From the NCBI RefSeq assembly GCF_020614395.1, contig NZ_CP085324.1, positions 1,617,564 through 1,681,563 on the forward strand: a DNA stretch of 64,000 bases, given 5' to 3'. Of this stretch, positions 42,247 to 51,168 are shown one piece after another. Source of the DNA: Salarchaeum japonicum (GTDB lineage: Archaea > Halobacteriota > Halobacteria > Halobacteriales > Halobacteriaceae). Position numbers and translations under genes: made by a program. Each line of letters begins with the position of its first letter. Within the stretch, counting starts at the first letter, position 1. The notes beneath the pieces were generated by a model. It ran no database searches. It had not been told where the DNA came from and saw only the letters and a program-made list of their open reading frames with translations.

Positions 42247-42372
42247 ATGACCGTTCTCGATATCGAGTGTCCGGACTGCGGGCGGGTGGAATCGGTTCGA
42301 AAGGAAGGGGTGGGCCGGTACAAGTGCGCGGAGTGCGGACGGGAGTTCTCGCGGGCCGACCTCAGTCGATGA
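42247..42372 (+). CDS. 41-residue zinc-ribbon protein
   Basis: A tiny protein with two CxxC pairs, CPDCG and CAECG, 20 residues apart, which is a rubredoxin-like zinc ribbon, followed by a short basic/polar tail. A TATA-like GGTTTAACC at 42214-42222 predicts a leaderless start. The 3' end overlaps the PfkB kinase gene by 11 bases on the other strand. The partner is unknown; nucleic-acid or protein contacts are usual for such ribbons. Confidence 0.75.
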   Translation: MTVLDIECPDCGRVESVRKEGVGRYKCAECGREFSRADLSR

Positions 42373-43378
42373 ACGCGCGGAGGGCGTCGGGGTCGGCGGT
42401 CTCCCCGCGTATCGCGTAGTGGGCGGCGCAGGCGTTCGCGAGCGCGAGCGACTCCACCCAGGAGCCGTCGGCGGCGCGAGCGTGTGCGAGACCCGCGCTG
42501 AACCGGTCGCCAGCGCCCGTGAATCGAACCGGGTCGCTCGTCGGTTCGTTCGGCACGAACGCGAGCACGTCCCGGGTGGCGGCGACGGCGTGTTCGACCT
42601 CGTGGATGACGAACGCGTCAGCGCCGAGCGCGTCGCGAACGCCGCTCGCGAGCGACGCGTCGTCGTCGAAGGACGTGTCGAGCGCGTCCGCGAGGAACTC
42701 GGCTTCCCCGCGGTTCGCGCTCACGACGACCTCGTAGCGGTCGGTGAGCGCGCTGACGGCGTCCGCGAACCCCGGAACCGTAGCGGGGTCGATGACGGTC
42801 ACGTCGCCGGGGTCGAGGACGAGCACGCCGCCGTCGGGGTCGCGCTCGCGGAGTTCTCGAAGGGCGTCGGTCGCGTGGGGGAAGGACGCCCAGTTCGTCC
42901 ACACGACGGCGTCCGCGGCGAGCGCGTCGTCGAGGCGGGGGCCGAGCGCGCGTTCGAGCGTTTCGAAGCGCCACGTCTCGATGCCCGTGGACTCCTCGGT
43001 GAGCATCACCGCGTCCGACTCGAACTCGTAGATATCGACGTGAGCGGGCGCGCCCATCGAGTACGCGTCGAACGGGAGCGTCTCGAAGATGTCGTGGTCG
43101 AGGTGGCCGGCGAGCGTGAGGTCGTCGGCGAGCGCGTGGAACTGGAGCGCGGCGTTCACCGCCTGCCCGCCGGGGTCGGTGGTTTGGTGCTCGACGTAGA
43201 ACGACTTCGCCTCGCCCGCGGCGATGCGGCGGCCGAACGACTCCCGGGAGCGCACCGCGCCCGCCCGGTCTTCGACCGTGTACCGGCGGTCGACGCTCCC
43301 GTCGGGGAGGGCGGTCGCGGTGACGGACGCGTCCAGCACGCCGCGCGCGTCCGCGAGGCGGCCCGTGCGTTCGTCCAT
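42362..43378 (-). CDS. PfkB-family carbohydrate kinase
   Basis: A 338-residue ribokinase-fold protein. The phosphotransfer motif is FTGAGDRFSAGL (about 285), with the anion hole and catalytic Asp inside. The N-terminal sugar-binding part is unusual: DPGGQAVNAALQFHAL replaces the classical GGxxxN, and residues 1-60 show no GE/DxxxD start. Substrate unknown; haloarchaeal relatives include 2-keto-3-deoxygluconate and nucleoside kinases. Start at ATG 43378. Confidence 0.87.
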   Translation of the reverse strand: MDERTGRLADARGVLDASVTATALPDGSVDRRYTVEDRAGAVRSRESFGRRIAAGEAKSFYVEHQTTDPGGQAVNAALQFHALADDLTLAGHLDHDIFETLPFDAYSMGAPAHVDIYEFESDAVMLTEESTGIETWRFETLERALGPRLDDALAADAVVWTNWASFPHATDALRELRERDPDGGVLVLDPGDVTVIDPATVPGFADAVSALTDRYEVVVSANRGEAEFLADALDTSFDDDASLASGVRDALGADAFVIHEVEHAVAATRDVLAFVPNEPTSDPVRFTGAGDRFSAGLAHARAADGSWVESLALANACAAHYAIRGETADPDALRAFID

Positions 43379-43407
43379 ACGCGTCCCGGGGGCTTCCGCG
43401 GGGTTAA

Positions 43408-44085
43408 CTATTCGGCCAGCGCGGCGTCCACGGCGTCGAGGAAGCCGTCCGCGTACGCGCCCGCGACGACGTGGTCGGCGGCGGCCTTCGCGTCGTCGTC
43501 CGCGTTCGCCACCGCGTACCCCGTGCCGACGGCTTCGAGTAGCTCCACGTCGTTCGCGGAGTCCCCGACGGCGACGAAGTCTCCCATCGCGTAGTCGAGG
43601 TCGGCGACGAGGGATTCGAGCGCGCGACCCTTGTGCATGCCGGGGGATTTCACGTGGTACGCGAACCCGGTGTCCACGACGTGCAGGCCGTGTTTTTCCG
43701 CTATTTCGCGGAGGGGGGCGAGCGGCTGGTCGCGGCTCACCGCGACCTCGGTCTCCCGCCAGCGGTTCACCAGGTCCACGTCGCCCCAGCCAAGACTGTG
43801 GCCGCGCGCGACGTACTCGTCCACCACGTCCTGGGCGGCCTCGCGGTCGCCGTGGAAGTGTAATCGGTCGCGGTCGCGGTCGTAGGAGACGCCGCCGTTC
43901 TCCGCGACGACGCGCTCCGGCACGCCGATAAACCCGCAGAGCGCGACCGGATACGGGAGCGCCTTCCCCGTCGCGACGACGACGGGCGCGTCCCACTCGC
44001 GGAGCACGTCGAGCACGCGGGAGTCGATGGAGCGGTCGGCGCGACTGAGCGTGCCGTCGATATCGACGGCGAGCGGCGGAACCAT
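43408..44085 (-). CDS. phosphoglycolate phosphatase (HAD, archaeal type)
   Basis: A 225-residue HAD hydrolase. Nucleophile Asp and acid are in AVDIDGTLSRADR (about 6-18); the C2B cap spans about 80-155, GMHKGRALESL holds the conserved Lys, and GDSANDVELLEAVG the Mg2+ site. Length and cap match archaeal TA0175-type phosphoglycolate phosphatases. It lies 29 bases upstream of the PfkB gene on the same strand, so the two may be co-transcribed. Confidence 0.9.
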   Translation of the reverse strand: MVPPLAVDIDGTLSRADRSIDSRVLDVLREWDAPVVVATGKALPYPVALCGFIGVPERVVAENGGVSYDRDRDRLHFHGDREAAQDVVDEYVARGHSLGWGDVDLVNRWRETEVAVSRDQPLAPLREIAEKHGLHVVDTGFAYHVKSPGMHKGRALESLVADLDYAMGDFVAVGDSANDVELLEAVGTGYAVANADDDAKAAADHVVAGAYADGFLDAVDAALAE

Positions 44086-44116
44086 ATCCACTCCTGTGCC
44101 GGCCGCGAGAAAAACC

Positions 44117-44851
44117 CTATGCGCCGAGGCCGCCAGCGTGCACGTAGTCCAGGAACTCGTCCACGATGCTCGCGTCGTACGTCCAGAATCCGTGGAAGGT
44201 GCCGTCGTCGCGCTCGCTCGCGATGAGCGCGAGCTTCCGCGAATCCCGGCCGTCCCCGTCGTACACGACGAACCACGACTCCCGAACCTCCCGCACGTCG
44301 TCCGTGTGGAACGTGAGGTCGAGCTCGCGCTGGGGGCGCTCCCAGTCCGGAAGCCCGTACACGTGCACGTCGAGGCCGCTCCGTGCAAGCTGGGTGTAGA
44401 CGCTCCACTGGTCGTCCATCTTCGAGAGCGACTGGAACCCCACGCGGAGTTCGCCGCGGCCGACGTTGTACGCGGCCACCTCGACCTCCCGGGACGCGAT
44501 TATCATACTGCGTTTGTCGAAGGACGTGAACGTCGTGGTGTCGTCGTGTTCGAGCACCGCGGGGTAGCTGTCGCGCTCGAAGTCGGGATTGGAGACGATA
44601 CCCGCCTCGAACGCGATGACGGAGTCCACGTCGTCCAGGTCGCTCGCGGCGACCACGTCACCGGCCTCGTGAAGCACGGCGAAGTTCGCGGGAGCGTGCT
44701 CGCCGCGGGATTCCGCGACGGTCACGGTGACGCGCTGCGGGCCGAAATAGTCGCGGAGGCGGTCGACGACGCTCTCGTCCAGGGGGTCGTAGACGGTGAG
44801 CGTTCGCCCCTCGCTCTCCACGCGTCCGACGAGCGAGCGGATGGAGTCCAT
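44117..44851 (-). CDS. DICT-domain sensory protein
   Basis: A 244-residue soluble protein. It resembles the DICT domain, an input module found near diguanylate cyclases, two-component systems and haloarchaeal bacterioopsin-type regulators: SLSKMDDQWSVYTQLARSGLDVHVYG in the middle and SWFVVYDGDG in the second half. No output domain is attached. ATG 44851 is preferred over GTG 44854. It is 31 bases upstream of the phosphatase gene on the same strand. Confidence 0.75.
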   Translation of the reverse strand: MDSIRSLVGRVESEGRTLTVYDPLDESVVDRLRDYFGPQRVTVTVAESRGEHAPANFAVLHEAGDVVAASDLDDVDSVIAFEAGIVSNPDFERDSYPAVLEHDDTTTFTSFDKRSMIIASREVEVAAYNVGRGELRVGFQSLSKMDDQWSVYTQLARSGLDVHVYGLPDWERPQRELDLTFHTDDVREVRESWFVVYDGDGRDSRKLALIASERDDGTFHGFWTYDASIVDEFLDYVHAGGLGA

Positions 44852-44894
44852 CACGTCCGTGTGGGTGCGTGACGGGTATAAATCCGTGGGTCTA

Positions 44895-45989
44895 TCAGGC
44901 TCGCCAGTCCCGCGTCGTGCGGTTCAGGCGCTCACAGCCGTCCGCGGTGACGACGACGAGGTCTTCGATGCGGACGCCCCACTCGCCCTCCCGGTAGACG
45001 CCGGGTTCGACGCTGAACACCATTCCCTCGCGGAGTTCGCGGTCGTTCCCCGCGACGATGTAGGGTTCCTCGTGCACGTCGAGGCCGACGCCGTGGCCGG
45101 TGCGGTGGACGAACTCGTCGCCGAACCCGGCGTCCGCGATGACGTCGCGCGCGGCGGCGTCCACAGTCTCGCAGTCCACGCCGGGTTCGACGGCCTCGAC
45201 GGCGGCCCGCTGGGCCTCGACGACGGTCTCGTGCGCCGCTCTGTACGATTCGGTCGGCTCGCCGTCGAAGACGACCGTCCGGGTCTGGTCGCTCGGGTAG
45301 TGGGCGACGCGCGTCCCGAAGTCGAACACCACGGGGTCGCCGGCCTCGATTTCGCGGTCGCCGTGGTGGTGGTGGGGGAGCGCGGCGTTCGGCCCGGACG
45401 CGACGATGGTCTCGAAGGACGTGCCCGTCCCGCCGTGGTGGTCGAGGCGGTCGGAGACGTACCGCGCGAGGTCGGTTTCGGTTCGCCCGACGGCGTCCGC
45501 GCCGAGCGCGCGCACGTCCCGCATCGCGGCGTCCGCGGCGTCGCTCGCCCGGCGGATGGCGTCGCGTTCGGCGTCGTCCTTCCGCACGCGGAGCGCGGAC
45601 AGCACGTCCGTCGCGAGGCCGAACTCGGCGTCCGGGAGCGCCGTCCGGATGTCCATGGAGAACCGCGCCCACATCGTCTCGTCGAGGAGGACGTTCGAGC
45701 CGAGGTCGAGGTCGTTCGCGATGGCGCGGACGTGCTCGACGGGGTCGTCGCCATCGCTCCAGACGCGGATGTCGTCCACCCAGGTCTCGTCGCGGAGCTG
45801 GTCTTCGTAGAGCGCGGGCGCGAGGAACGCGGCGTCGTCGGGCGTGACGAACAGGAAGAAGTGGCGTTCGCCGGGGGTTTCGTGGAAGCCGCCGAGGTAG
45901 TAGAGGTTCGGGCTCGGGAACAGTATCAGGGACTCGTCCGCGTCGAGTCGTTCCTGGCAGGCGCGGGTGCGGCGTTCGAAGGGCGTCAT
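44895..45989 (-). CDS. M24-family metallopeptidase (Xaa-Pro dipeptidase type)
   Basis: A 364-residue pita-bread enzyme. All five metal ligands can be placed: FDFGTR and SDQTRT (Asp, Asp), HRTGHGVGLDVHE (His), SVEPGVY (Glu) and RIEDLVVV (Glu). The N-terminal creatinase-like domain starts RLDADESLILFPSPNLYYLGGF. It releases N-terminal residues before proline. ATG 45989 is 25 bases below a TATA-like GGATTTAG, giving a leaderless start; GTG 46010 is less likely. Confidence 0.93.
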   Translation of the reverse strand: MTPFERRTRACQERLDADESLILFPSPNLYYLGGFHETPGERHFFLFVTPDDAAFLAPALYEDQLRDETWVDDIRVWSDGDDPVEHVRAIANDLDLGSNVLLDETMWARFSMDIRTALPDAEFGLATDVLSALRVRKDDAERDAIRRASDAADAAMRDVRALGADAVGRTETDLARYVSDRLDHHGGTGTSFETIVASGPNAALPHHHHGDREIEAGDPVVFDFGTRVAHYPSDQTRTVVFDGEPTESYRAAHETVVEAQRAAVEAVEPGVDCETVDAAARDVIADAGFGDEFVHRTGHGVGLDVHEEPYIVAGNDRELREGMVFSVEPGVYREGEWGVRIEDLVVVTADGCERLNRTTRDWRA

Positions 45990-46054
45990 GTCCCGGGGTT
46001 CGGCGGCCACGACCTAAATCCGCCCGACCGGCGACGAGCTATCACGTGTCACGA

Positions 46055-46070
46055 CGAGTATATATTCTCG
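46055..46070 (+). promoter_or_regulatory. Hsp20 promoter with flanked TATA box
   Basis: TATATATT at 46059-46066 is framed by CGAG and CTCG, giving a small symmetrical site centred on the TATA box, as expected where a repressor competes with TBP. GGTGGTGA at about 46086-46093 then serves as a ribosome site. Confidence 0.5.
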
Positions 46071-46099
46071 GGACGCCTCTCCAAGGGTGGTGAATAGTG

Positions 46100-46513
46100 A
46101 TGAAGAGTAGTCCCTTCGACGAGATGGATCGCATGTTCGAGCAGATGGACCGCGCGTTCGACGACATGCGGGCGCGCTGGAGCAACGAATCCGGTGATTC
46201 AGGCGTCTACGGCGGCCTCCACGGCCTGACGCACGACTGGCAGACCACGGACGACGCCCACACGCTCGTCGTCGACCTCCCCGGGTTCGAGCGCGAGGAA
46301 CTCGACGTGCACGCCGAGGACGGCGTCGTCGTCATCGACGCGGAACACGAAGCCGACGCGGAACACGGCGTCCGCGGGCGACGCGTCCACGAACGCCTCA
46401 GCCTCCCCGCTGACGCCGACGTCGAGAACGTCCAGGCGACCTACCGGAACGGCGTGCTCGAACTCGCGTTCGGCCGCACCCACGAATCCGGCCGCCGTAT
46501 CGACATCCAGTAG
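46100..46513 (+). CDS. hsp20: Hsp20-family small heat-shock protein
   Basis: A 137-residue alpha-crystallin protein. An amphipathic N-terminus rich in Met/Asp/Phe (EMDRMFEQMDRAFDDM) is followed by the beta-sandwich with LVVDLPGFEREELDVHAEDGVVVIDAEH and the hallmark YRNGVLELAF. It prevents aggregation of unfolded proteins. ATG 46100 is used because GGTGGTGA lies six bases in front; GTG 46097 is an alternative. Confidence 0.94.
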   Translation: MKSSPFDEMDRMFEQMDRAFDDMRARWSNESGDSGVYGGLHGLTHDWQTTDDAHTLVVDLPGFEREELDVHAEDGVVVIDAEHEADAEHGVRGRRVHERLSLPADADVENVQATYRNGVLELAFGRTHESGRRIDIQ

Positions 46514-46555
46514 TCGGTCGCTACGCTTTTTCCCCCTCGCGCGGAGAGGTGACGT

Positions 46556-46801
46556 ATGGCGTTTCCCTCGTCCCTCACGACTGCGCTGACTTCGCGCCCG
46601 AAACAACTCCTCGGAGCCGGGTTCGGCCTGCTCGGCACGGGCCACTTCGCGTTCTGGACGCAGTCCTCCGCCGCGCTCTCCGACGCCGTCGCCGCCGGCG
46701 ACTACGCGGCCGCGATTGCACCGCTCTCCGAGTACGCCGCCGGCCACCCCGCGTACTTGCTCGCCGTCCTCGCCGGTATCGCGCTCGTGTGGGCGCAGTG
46801 A
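46556..46801 (+). CDS. small membrane protein of unknown function
   Basis: An 81-residue protein with hydrophobic segments at about 19-37 and 64-80 and a small Ala-rich linker. Its TGA overlaps the GTG start of the MFS transporter, so they form one operon and it may be a subunit or cofactor of that transporter. No motif recognised. Confidence 0.7.
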   Translation: MAFPSSLTTALTSRPKQLLGAGFGLLGTGHFAFWTQSSAALSDAVAAGDYAAAIAPLSEYAAGHPAYLLAVLAGIALVWAQ

Positions 46802-47997
46802 GTACGACCGACTCCTCGCGGAGCTGGCGCGGCGTCACCGCGGTCGCCGCCTGGCAGGTCGTCGCGTCCGCGACGTACTACGCGGTGTTCGCCGCGACCT
46901 CCTCGTTCCGCGACACCTACGGATTGAGCGGGTTCGAGGTCGGACTCGTGGTGTCAGTGATGACGCTCGGGTACACGCTCTTCCTCTTCCCGATGGGGGC
47001 CGTCGTGGACGCGTACGGCGACCACCCCGCGATGGTCGGCGGCCTCGGCGGCCTCGCTATCGGCGCGGCCGGCGTCGCCGCGTCCGGCGCGGGCCTCCCG
47101 CTCGCCGGCACCTACCCCGGCCTGCTCGTCGCCGTGTTCGTCCTCGGGTGCGCGTACGCCACCGGGATGCCCGCGACGAACCGCGCGGTCGCCAGCCGCG
47201 CCCCCCGCGGCCGGTACAACCTCGCCGTCGGCCTGAAACAGGTCGGCGTCACCGCCGGGAGCGCCATCAGCGCCGTGTTCGTCACGAACCACCTCGTCGT
47301 GCCGACGTGGCCCGCGAGCTTCGCCGTCATCGCCGCCGTCGGCTTCGTCGTCGCCGCCGGGTACGCGCTCACGTTCGACGGCACGGGCGGGAGCGGTCGC
47401 ATGGAGTTCCCGGACATCCGCGCCATCGCCGCGAACCGCCTCCTGCTCGTCCTCTCGCTCGCCGGGTTCTTCCTCGGGGCCGCCATCTTCACCCTCACCG
47501 GGTACACCGTCCCCTACATCGAGGACGCGACGCCCGCGACCACCGCGTTCGCCGGCGCGACGCTCGCCCTGATGCAGGTGTCGGGGAGCGTCGGCCGCAT
47601 CGGCGCGGGAAGCATCGCAGACCGCATCCGCGGCACCGCCGCGCGCGCCAGCCTCCGCGTCCTCACCGTCCAGGTCGCCGCGGCCGCCGTCCTGTTCTTC
47701 GCGCTCCCCGAGGCCAGGGGCGTCTGGCTGCTCGTCGTGTTCGCTGGTCTCGGCCTCGGCCTCCTCGGGTTCACCGGTCTCTACCACGGCGCGGTCACCG
47801 CGCTCGCCCCCGAAGGGAAGTCCGGGGCCGCGACCGCCGCCGGCCAGATCACGCTCAACATCGGCGGGCTCGTCGTCCCGCCCCTCTTCGGGCTGGTGGC
47901 GGACACCGCCGGCTACACGCTCGGCTGGTACCTGCTCGGCCTCGGCGTCGCCGCCTCCACCGCGATGGTGGTGTTCGCGCTCGCCCGCTACGACTGA
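46798..47997 (+). CDS. major facilitator superfamily transporter
   Basis: A 399-residue protein with 12 predicted membrane helices and a central loop at about 195-215 (TFDGTGGSGRMEFPDI). The region after helix 2 reads FPMGAVVDAYGDHPAMVGG, a variant of the GxxxDxxGRR loop of the family; SIADRIRG is the second-half counterpart. Substrate unknown. GTG 46798 overlaps the upstream stop. Confidence 0.9.
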   Translation: MSTTDSSRSWRGVTAVAAWQVVASATYYAVFAATSSFRDTYGLSGFEVGLVVSVMTLGYTLFLFPMGAVVDAYGDHPAMVGGLGGLAIGAAGVAASGAGLPLAGTYPGLLVAVFVLGCAYATGMPATNRAVASRAPRGRYNLAVGLKQVGVTAGSAISAVFVTNHLVVPTWPASFAVIAAVGFVVAAGYALTFDGTGGSGRMEFPDIRAIAANRLLLVLSLAGFFLGAAIFTLTGYTVPYIEDATPATTAFAGATLALMQVSGSVGRIGAGSIADRIRGTAARASLRVLTVQVAAAAVLFFALPEARGVWLLVVFAGLGLGLLGFTGLYHGAVTALAPEGKSGAATAAGQITLNIGGLVVPPLFGLVADTAGYTLGWYLLGLGVAASTAMVVFALARYD

Positions 47998-48129
47998 CCC
48001 CTCGTTTCTGGCAGTTTGCGTCTGGAATCACCCGGGCCACGCCGTCCCGCGCCGGACTCGTAAACTCTATTTCGCTCTATCAAACCACTGTAGGAATCGT
48101 CAGGAGTCGGGCGCGACGGAACGTTTTTG

Positions 48130-48143
48130 ACTGACCGGTCAGT
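48130..48143 (+). promoter_or_regulatory. 14-base perfect palindrome (TetR-type operator)
   Basis: ACTGACCGGTCAGT lies 23 bases before the start codon at 48167, over the expected core promoter. TGACCGGTCA-centred palindromes are common TetR/AcrR sites. No TetR gene is present in this window, so the regulator would act in trans. Confidence 0.55.
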
Positions 48144-48166
48144 AAATCCAGTGGAGTGCGGAGCCA

Positions 48167-48916
48167 ATGACCGACATCACCGGCGACATCGAACGCGAAC
48201 TCGACCGAACCCTCCCGACGGACGACGCCCTCCTGGCCGGCCTCCGGGAACCGCTCGACACCGACCACTGGTACGGCGAACTCTCCCTCCACGTGCACGA
48301 CGCGCTCGCGGACGCGCGCCACGACGGCGCACCGGCGGCCGCCGCGGGCGTCGAGTGCCTGCGCGCGTACGCTCGACTGCGCGGCCGCGTGCTCGTCCAG
48401 TTGAACGACGACGTGGCGCACTCGTTCACCGCCGACCCGACGCGCGCCCTCCTCGCGAGCGACCACCTCTACGCCGCCGCGTACGCCGCGCTCGGGCGGA
48501 GTGGCGGCCCGGCAGAGCTGTTCGGCGCGGTGACCCGGGTCTCCCAGCGCATCGCCGCCGCGTTCAGCGCGCGCTACACCGAGGACTCCCGGGACGTGCC
48601 CGACCCGGGGTCGCTCGTGGACGATACCACGGGCGCGCTCGGCGAGGCCGCGGCGACCGTCGGCGCGATTCTCGCGGACGCGACGCCCGCACAGCGCGAC
48701 GCCGCCAGCGCGCTCGGGCGCGGCCTCGGCGCGCTCGAATCCATCCGCCGCACGGACGACACCGCGCCCGGCGACCGCCACGTCGTCCTCCCCGACGTGG
48801 ACGAGTCCCGACTGGACGCCTACGCCGAAACCCGCCGCGGGGACGTGCGGCGCGCGCTCACCGACCTCGCCGCGGACGCTGACGTGTCCGCGCTCCGCGC
48901 GCTCGTCCCCGAGTGA
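48167..48916 (+). CDS. helical protein resembling polyprenyl synthetases, without DDxxD
   Basis: A 249-residue all-helical protein. The stretch AAAAGVECLRAYARLRGRVLVQLNDD followed by ALLASDHLYAAAYAALG mirrors the helices around the first Asp-rich motif and the SDxLL helix of isoprenyl diphosphate synthases. Neither DDxxD motif is intact, so normal prenyl transfer is unlikely. It may be a non-catalytic subunit. A perfect TetR-type palindrome overlaps its promoter. Confidence in the fold is moderate. Confidence 0.6.
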   Translation: MTDITGDIERELDRTLPTDDALLAGLREPLDTDHWYGELSLHVHDALADARHDGAPAAAAGVECLRAYARLRGRVLVQLNDDVAHSFTADPTRALLASDHLYAAAYAALGRSGGPAELFGAVTRVSQRIAAAFSARYTEDSRDVPDPGSLVDDTTGALGEAAATVGAILADATPAQRDAASALGRGLGALESIRRTDDTAPGDRHVVLPDVDESRLDAYAETRRGDVRRALTDLAADADVSALRALVPE

Positions 48917-48957
48917 CGTGCGAGGGGCTTTTACGCGACTCCGTGCAATCCCGTGGT

Positions 48958-49521
48958 ATGTCGGAGGCCCGAACGACCGGCGAGTACCGCGTTCGCTCGC
49001 GGACGCCCGACGGCGCGGCGTTCGTGCTCGTCCCGCTGGACGGCGACGACCCGGTGCGCGTCGAGGACGACGACGCCGACGTGGAACCGGGAAACCGCGT
49101 TCGGGCGACCCTCGCGTGGACGGACGGCACCGCGCGTTTCGAGACGGTCGAAGTCGTCGAGGACACCCGAATCACGTACGTCCGCGGCGCGACCGGCCTG
49201 TTCGAGGACGCGCTCGACGCCATGGAGGAAGCGCGCCGCGAGGGCCTCGGCGTGAACTCCCGCACCACGTACAGCACCGACGGCGAACCCAACGGCGCGG
49301 TCTACACGGTCGCCAGCCAACCGGGCGAGCGCGACCTCTACACCGAATTCCGAGACGGCACCGCGCCGCTCGAACCCCTCCTCGACCGACTCGACGACTT
49401 CGAGGACTGCCCCCACCACGTCTTCGTCCTCGACCCCGCCGAACACGACTTCCTCGTGCTCTACCTCGTCCTCCGCCGCGACAGCGTCCTCGAACGAACC
49501 GTCGCGGACACCTACGCCTGA
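48958..49521 (+). CDS. conserved haloarchaeal protein (DUF6663-like)
   Basis: A 187-residue soluble acidic protein. The N-terminal third is an OB-like beta barrel (YRVRSRTPDGAAFVLVPL, NRVRATLAWTDGTARFETVEV); the rest is alpha/beta with CPHHVFVLDPAEHDFLVLYLVLRR. I connect it to DUF6663 from memory only. It abuts the convergent ketopantoate reductase gene with no spacing. Confidence 0.7.
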   Translation: MSEARTTGEYRVRSRTPDGAAFVLVPLDGDDPVRVEDDDADVEPGNRVRATLAWTDGTARFETVEVVEDTRITYVRGATGLFEDALDAMEEARREGLGVNSRTTYSTDGEPNGAVYTVASQPGERDLYTEFRDGTAPLEPLLDRLDDFEDCPHHVFVLDPAEHDFLVLYLVLRRDSVLERTVADTYA

Positions 49522-50427
49522 CTACGATTCGGCGAGCCGCACGAGATCCGTCAGGGTCTCGTTCACGGGCGTGTCGATACCGTGCTCGCGGCCGCGCGAG
49601 ACGATTTCGCCGTTCAGCGCGTCGATTTCAGTTTTTCGCCCGCGGTCGAGGTCTTGGCGCATCGAGGAGTGGTTTTCGGCGGTGCGGCGGGCGACCCGGG
49701 ACGCGGCCGCGACGGGGTCGGTGGTGAGTTCGACGCCGTCCGCGGCGGCGACGGCGGCGGCTTCCTCGACGGCGCGGCGGAGCACGCGCTCGCCGGGGTC
49801 GGTGTCCGCGAGGCGGCCGTTCGGAACGCCGGCGAGCGCGGTGGCGGCGTTGATGCCGACGTTCACGAGGACTTTCTCCCAGACGGCGCGCGGCGCGTCC
49901 GCGACCACGTCGGTGTCGATGCCGGCGTCGGTCAGCGCGCGAGCGAGCGCCGTCGCCGTCTCGCTAGTGTCGGTGAAGTAGTTCCCCACGGCCGTGTCGC
50001 CGACGCCCGCGTGCCGGACGTGACCGGGGGATTCGAGCGTCGCGCCGTGGCTCGTCGTCCCCGCGAGCACGCGCGACTCGGGCACGAACTCCGCGATGGT
50101 TTCGGGGTTCCCGAGGCCGTTCTGGAACGTGCAGACCGCCGCGTCGGCGAGCAAGGAGGTGGCGTCGGCGAGCGCGCTCCGGGTGTCGTACGCCTTCACG
50201 CACACCAGCACGACATCGACGGGGCCGACGCCGGCGGGGTCGGTGGTCACGTCCACGGCGACGCGCTCCGTCGTGCCGTCCGGGAGCGTGAGGCGGAGAC
50301 CGTCCCGGTCGAGTGCGGTGACGTGGTCTCCCGGGCGGCCGACGAGCGTCACGTCCACGCCGCTCCGCGCGAGACGACCGCCGAACAGTGACCCGATAGC
50401 GCCCGGGCCGAGCACTGCGACGCGCAT
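49522..50427 (-). CDS. panE: 2-dehydropantoate 2-reductase
   Basis: A 301-residue NAD(P)-dependent reductase making pantoate for coenzyme A. Rossmann motif VAVLGPGAIGSLFGGRLA at the start, VLVCVKAYDT (catalytic-region Lys) at about 73, FQNGLGN, then the helical domain with WEKVLVNVGINAATAL holding the second catalytic Lys and Asn-Asn-type contacts. Full length. It is 31 bases below the HalX regulator start region on the same strand side. Confidence 0.92.
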   Translation of the reverse strand: MRVAVLGPGAIGSLFGGRLARSGVDVTLVGRPGDHVTALDRDGLRLTLPDGTTERVAVDVTTDPAGVGPVDVVLVCVKAYDTRSALADATSLLADAAVCTFQNGLGNPETIAEFVPESRVLAGTTSHGATLESPGHVRHAGVGDTAVGNYFTDTSETATALARALTDAGIDTDVVADAPRAVWEKVLVNVGINAATALAGVPNGRLADTDPGERVLRRAVEEAAAVAAADGVELTTDPVAAASRVARRTAENHSSMRQDLDRGRKTEIDALNGEIVSRGREHGIDTPVNETLTDLVRLAES

Positions 50428-50458
50428 ACCGCGGGTTCGACGCCCGCCTACAAAAACA

Positions 50459-51046
50459 CTAGAAGTCGGCCTCGCGGAACGCTTCCTCCGCGTCGTCCAG
50501 GTCGTCCATCCGGGCCTGCGTCTGCGATTCGAGGGCGTTCGCGTGCTCGTGAAGCCGGGAGAGCGCGTCGCTCGTCTGCTGTTCTTCCGGGGGAAGTTCG
50601 GATTCGAGCACGGCTATCTTCGACGTGGTCGCGTACAGCTCCTGGAGTGTATCGTCCAGCGTGAGCCGCGTGTAGAGGTCGTTCACGGCCTCGACGAGCT
50701 CCTCCCGCGTCACGGGTTTCGTGAGGTAGTCGTCGAACCCCATCTCCACGATGTCCGCGTCGGGTTCGACCGCGGTGAGCATCGCCACCCGGCAGTCGTA
50801 GCCCGCCTCGCGGATGCGGTCGAGCACCTCCCCGCCTGACATCCCGGGCATCCGGCGGTCGAGCAACACCACGTCCACGTCCTCGTCGAGTTCCGACAGC
50901 GCTTCTTCGCCGCCGTACGCGGTCTGGACGTCGTACTCCTGGTCGAGCCAGATGGCGTACGTGTCGGCGAGGTCGGTGTCGTCGTCGACCGCGAGAACCG
51001 TGGGGGTTCCCTCGGCGTCGTCCGACGACGGTCGTTCCGGTGGCAT
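50459..51046 (-). CDS. HalX-type response regulator, second copy
   Basis: A 195-residue protein: receiver (about 15-130) with Asp21-Asp22-Asp23, phospho-acceptor Asp63 (VVLLDRRMPG), Thr of MLTAV and Lys of LTKPV; then the HalX helical domain with a Gln/Glu-rich coiled segment. It is close in sequence to the regulator at 6502. No kinase gene adjoins it, so its partner is elsewhere. A TATA-like GGTTATAC near 51100 gives a short leader. Confidence 0.92.
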   Translation of the reverse strand: MPPERPSSDDAEGTPTVLAVDDDTDLADTYAIWLDQEYDVQTAYGGEEALSELDEDVDVVLLDRRMPGMSGGEVLDRIREAGYDCRVAMLTAVEPDADIVEMGFDDYLTKPVTREELVEAVNDLYTRLTLDDTLQELYATTSKIAVLESELPPEEQQTSDALSRLHEHANALESQTQARMDDLDDAEEAFREADF

Positions 51047-51168
51047 AGTTCGGGAGGGCGGCGTCGCCCCTTGTTCGTATTCACGCCTTACGGCTTGTAT
51101 AACCTTGTGGCCGGGGAGAACCAGTCGCTACTGGAAGCGCGAACCGCCGTAAACGCTCGCTGGCCGCG

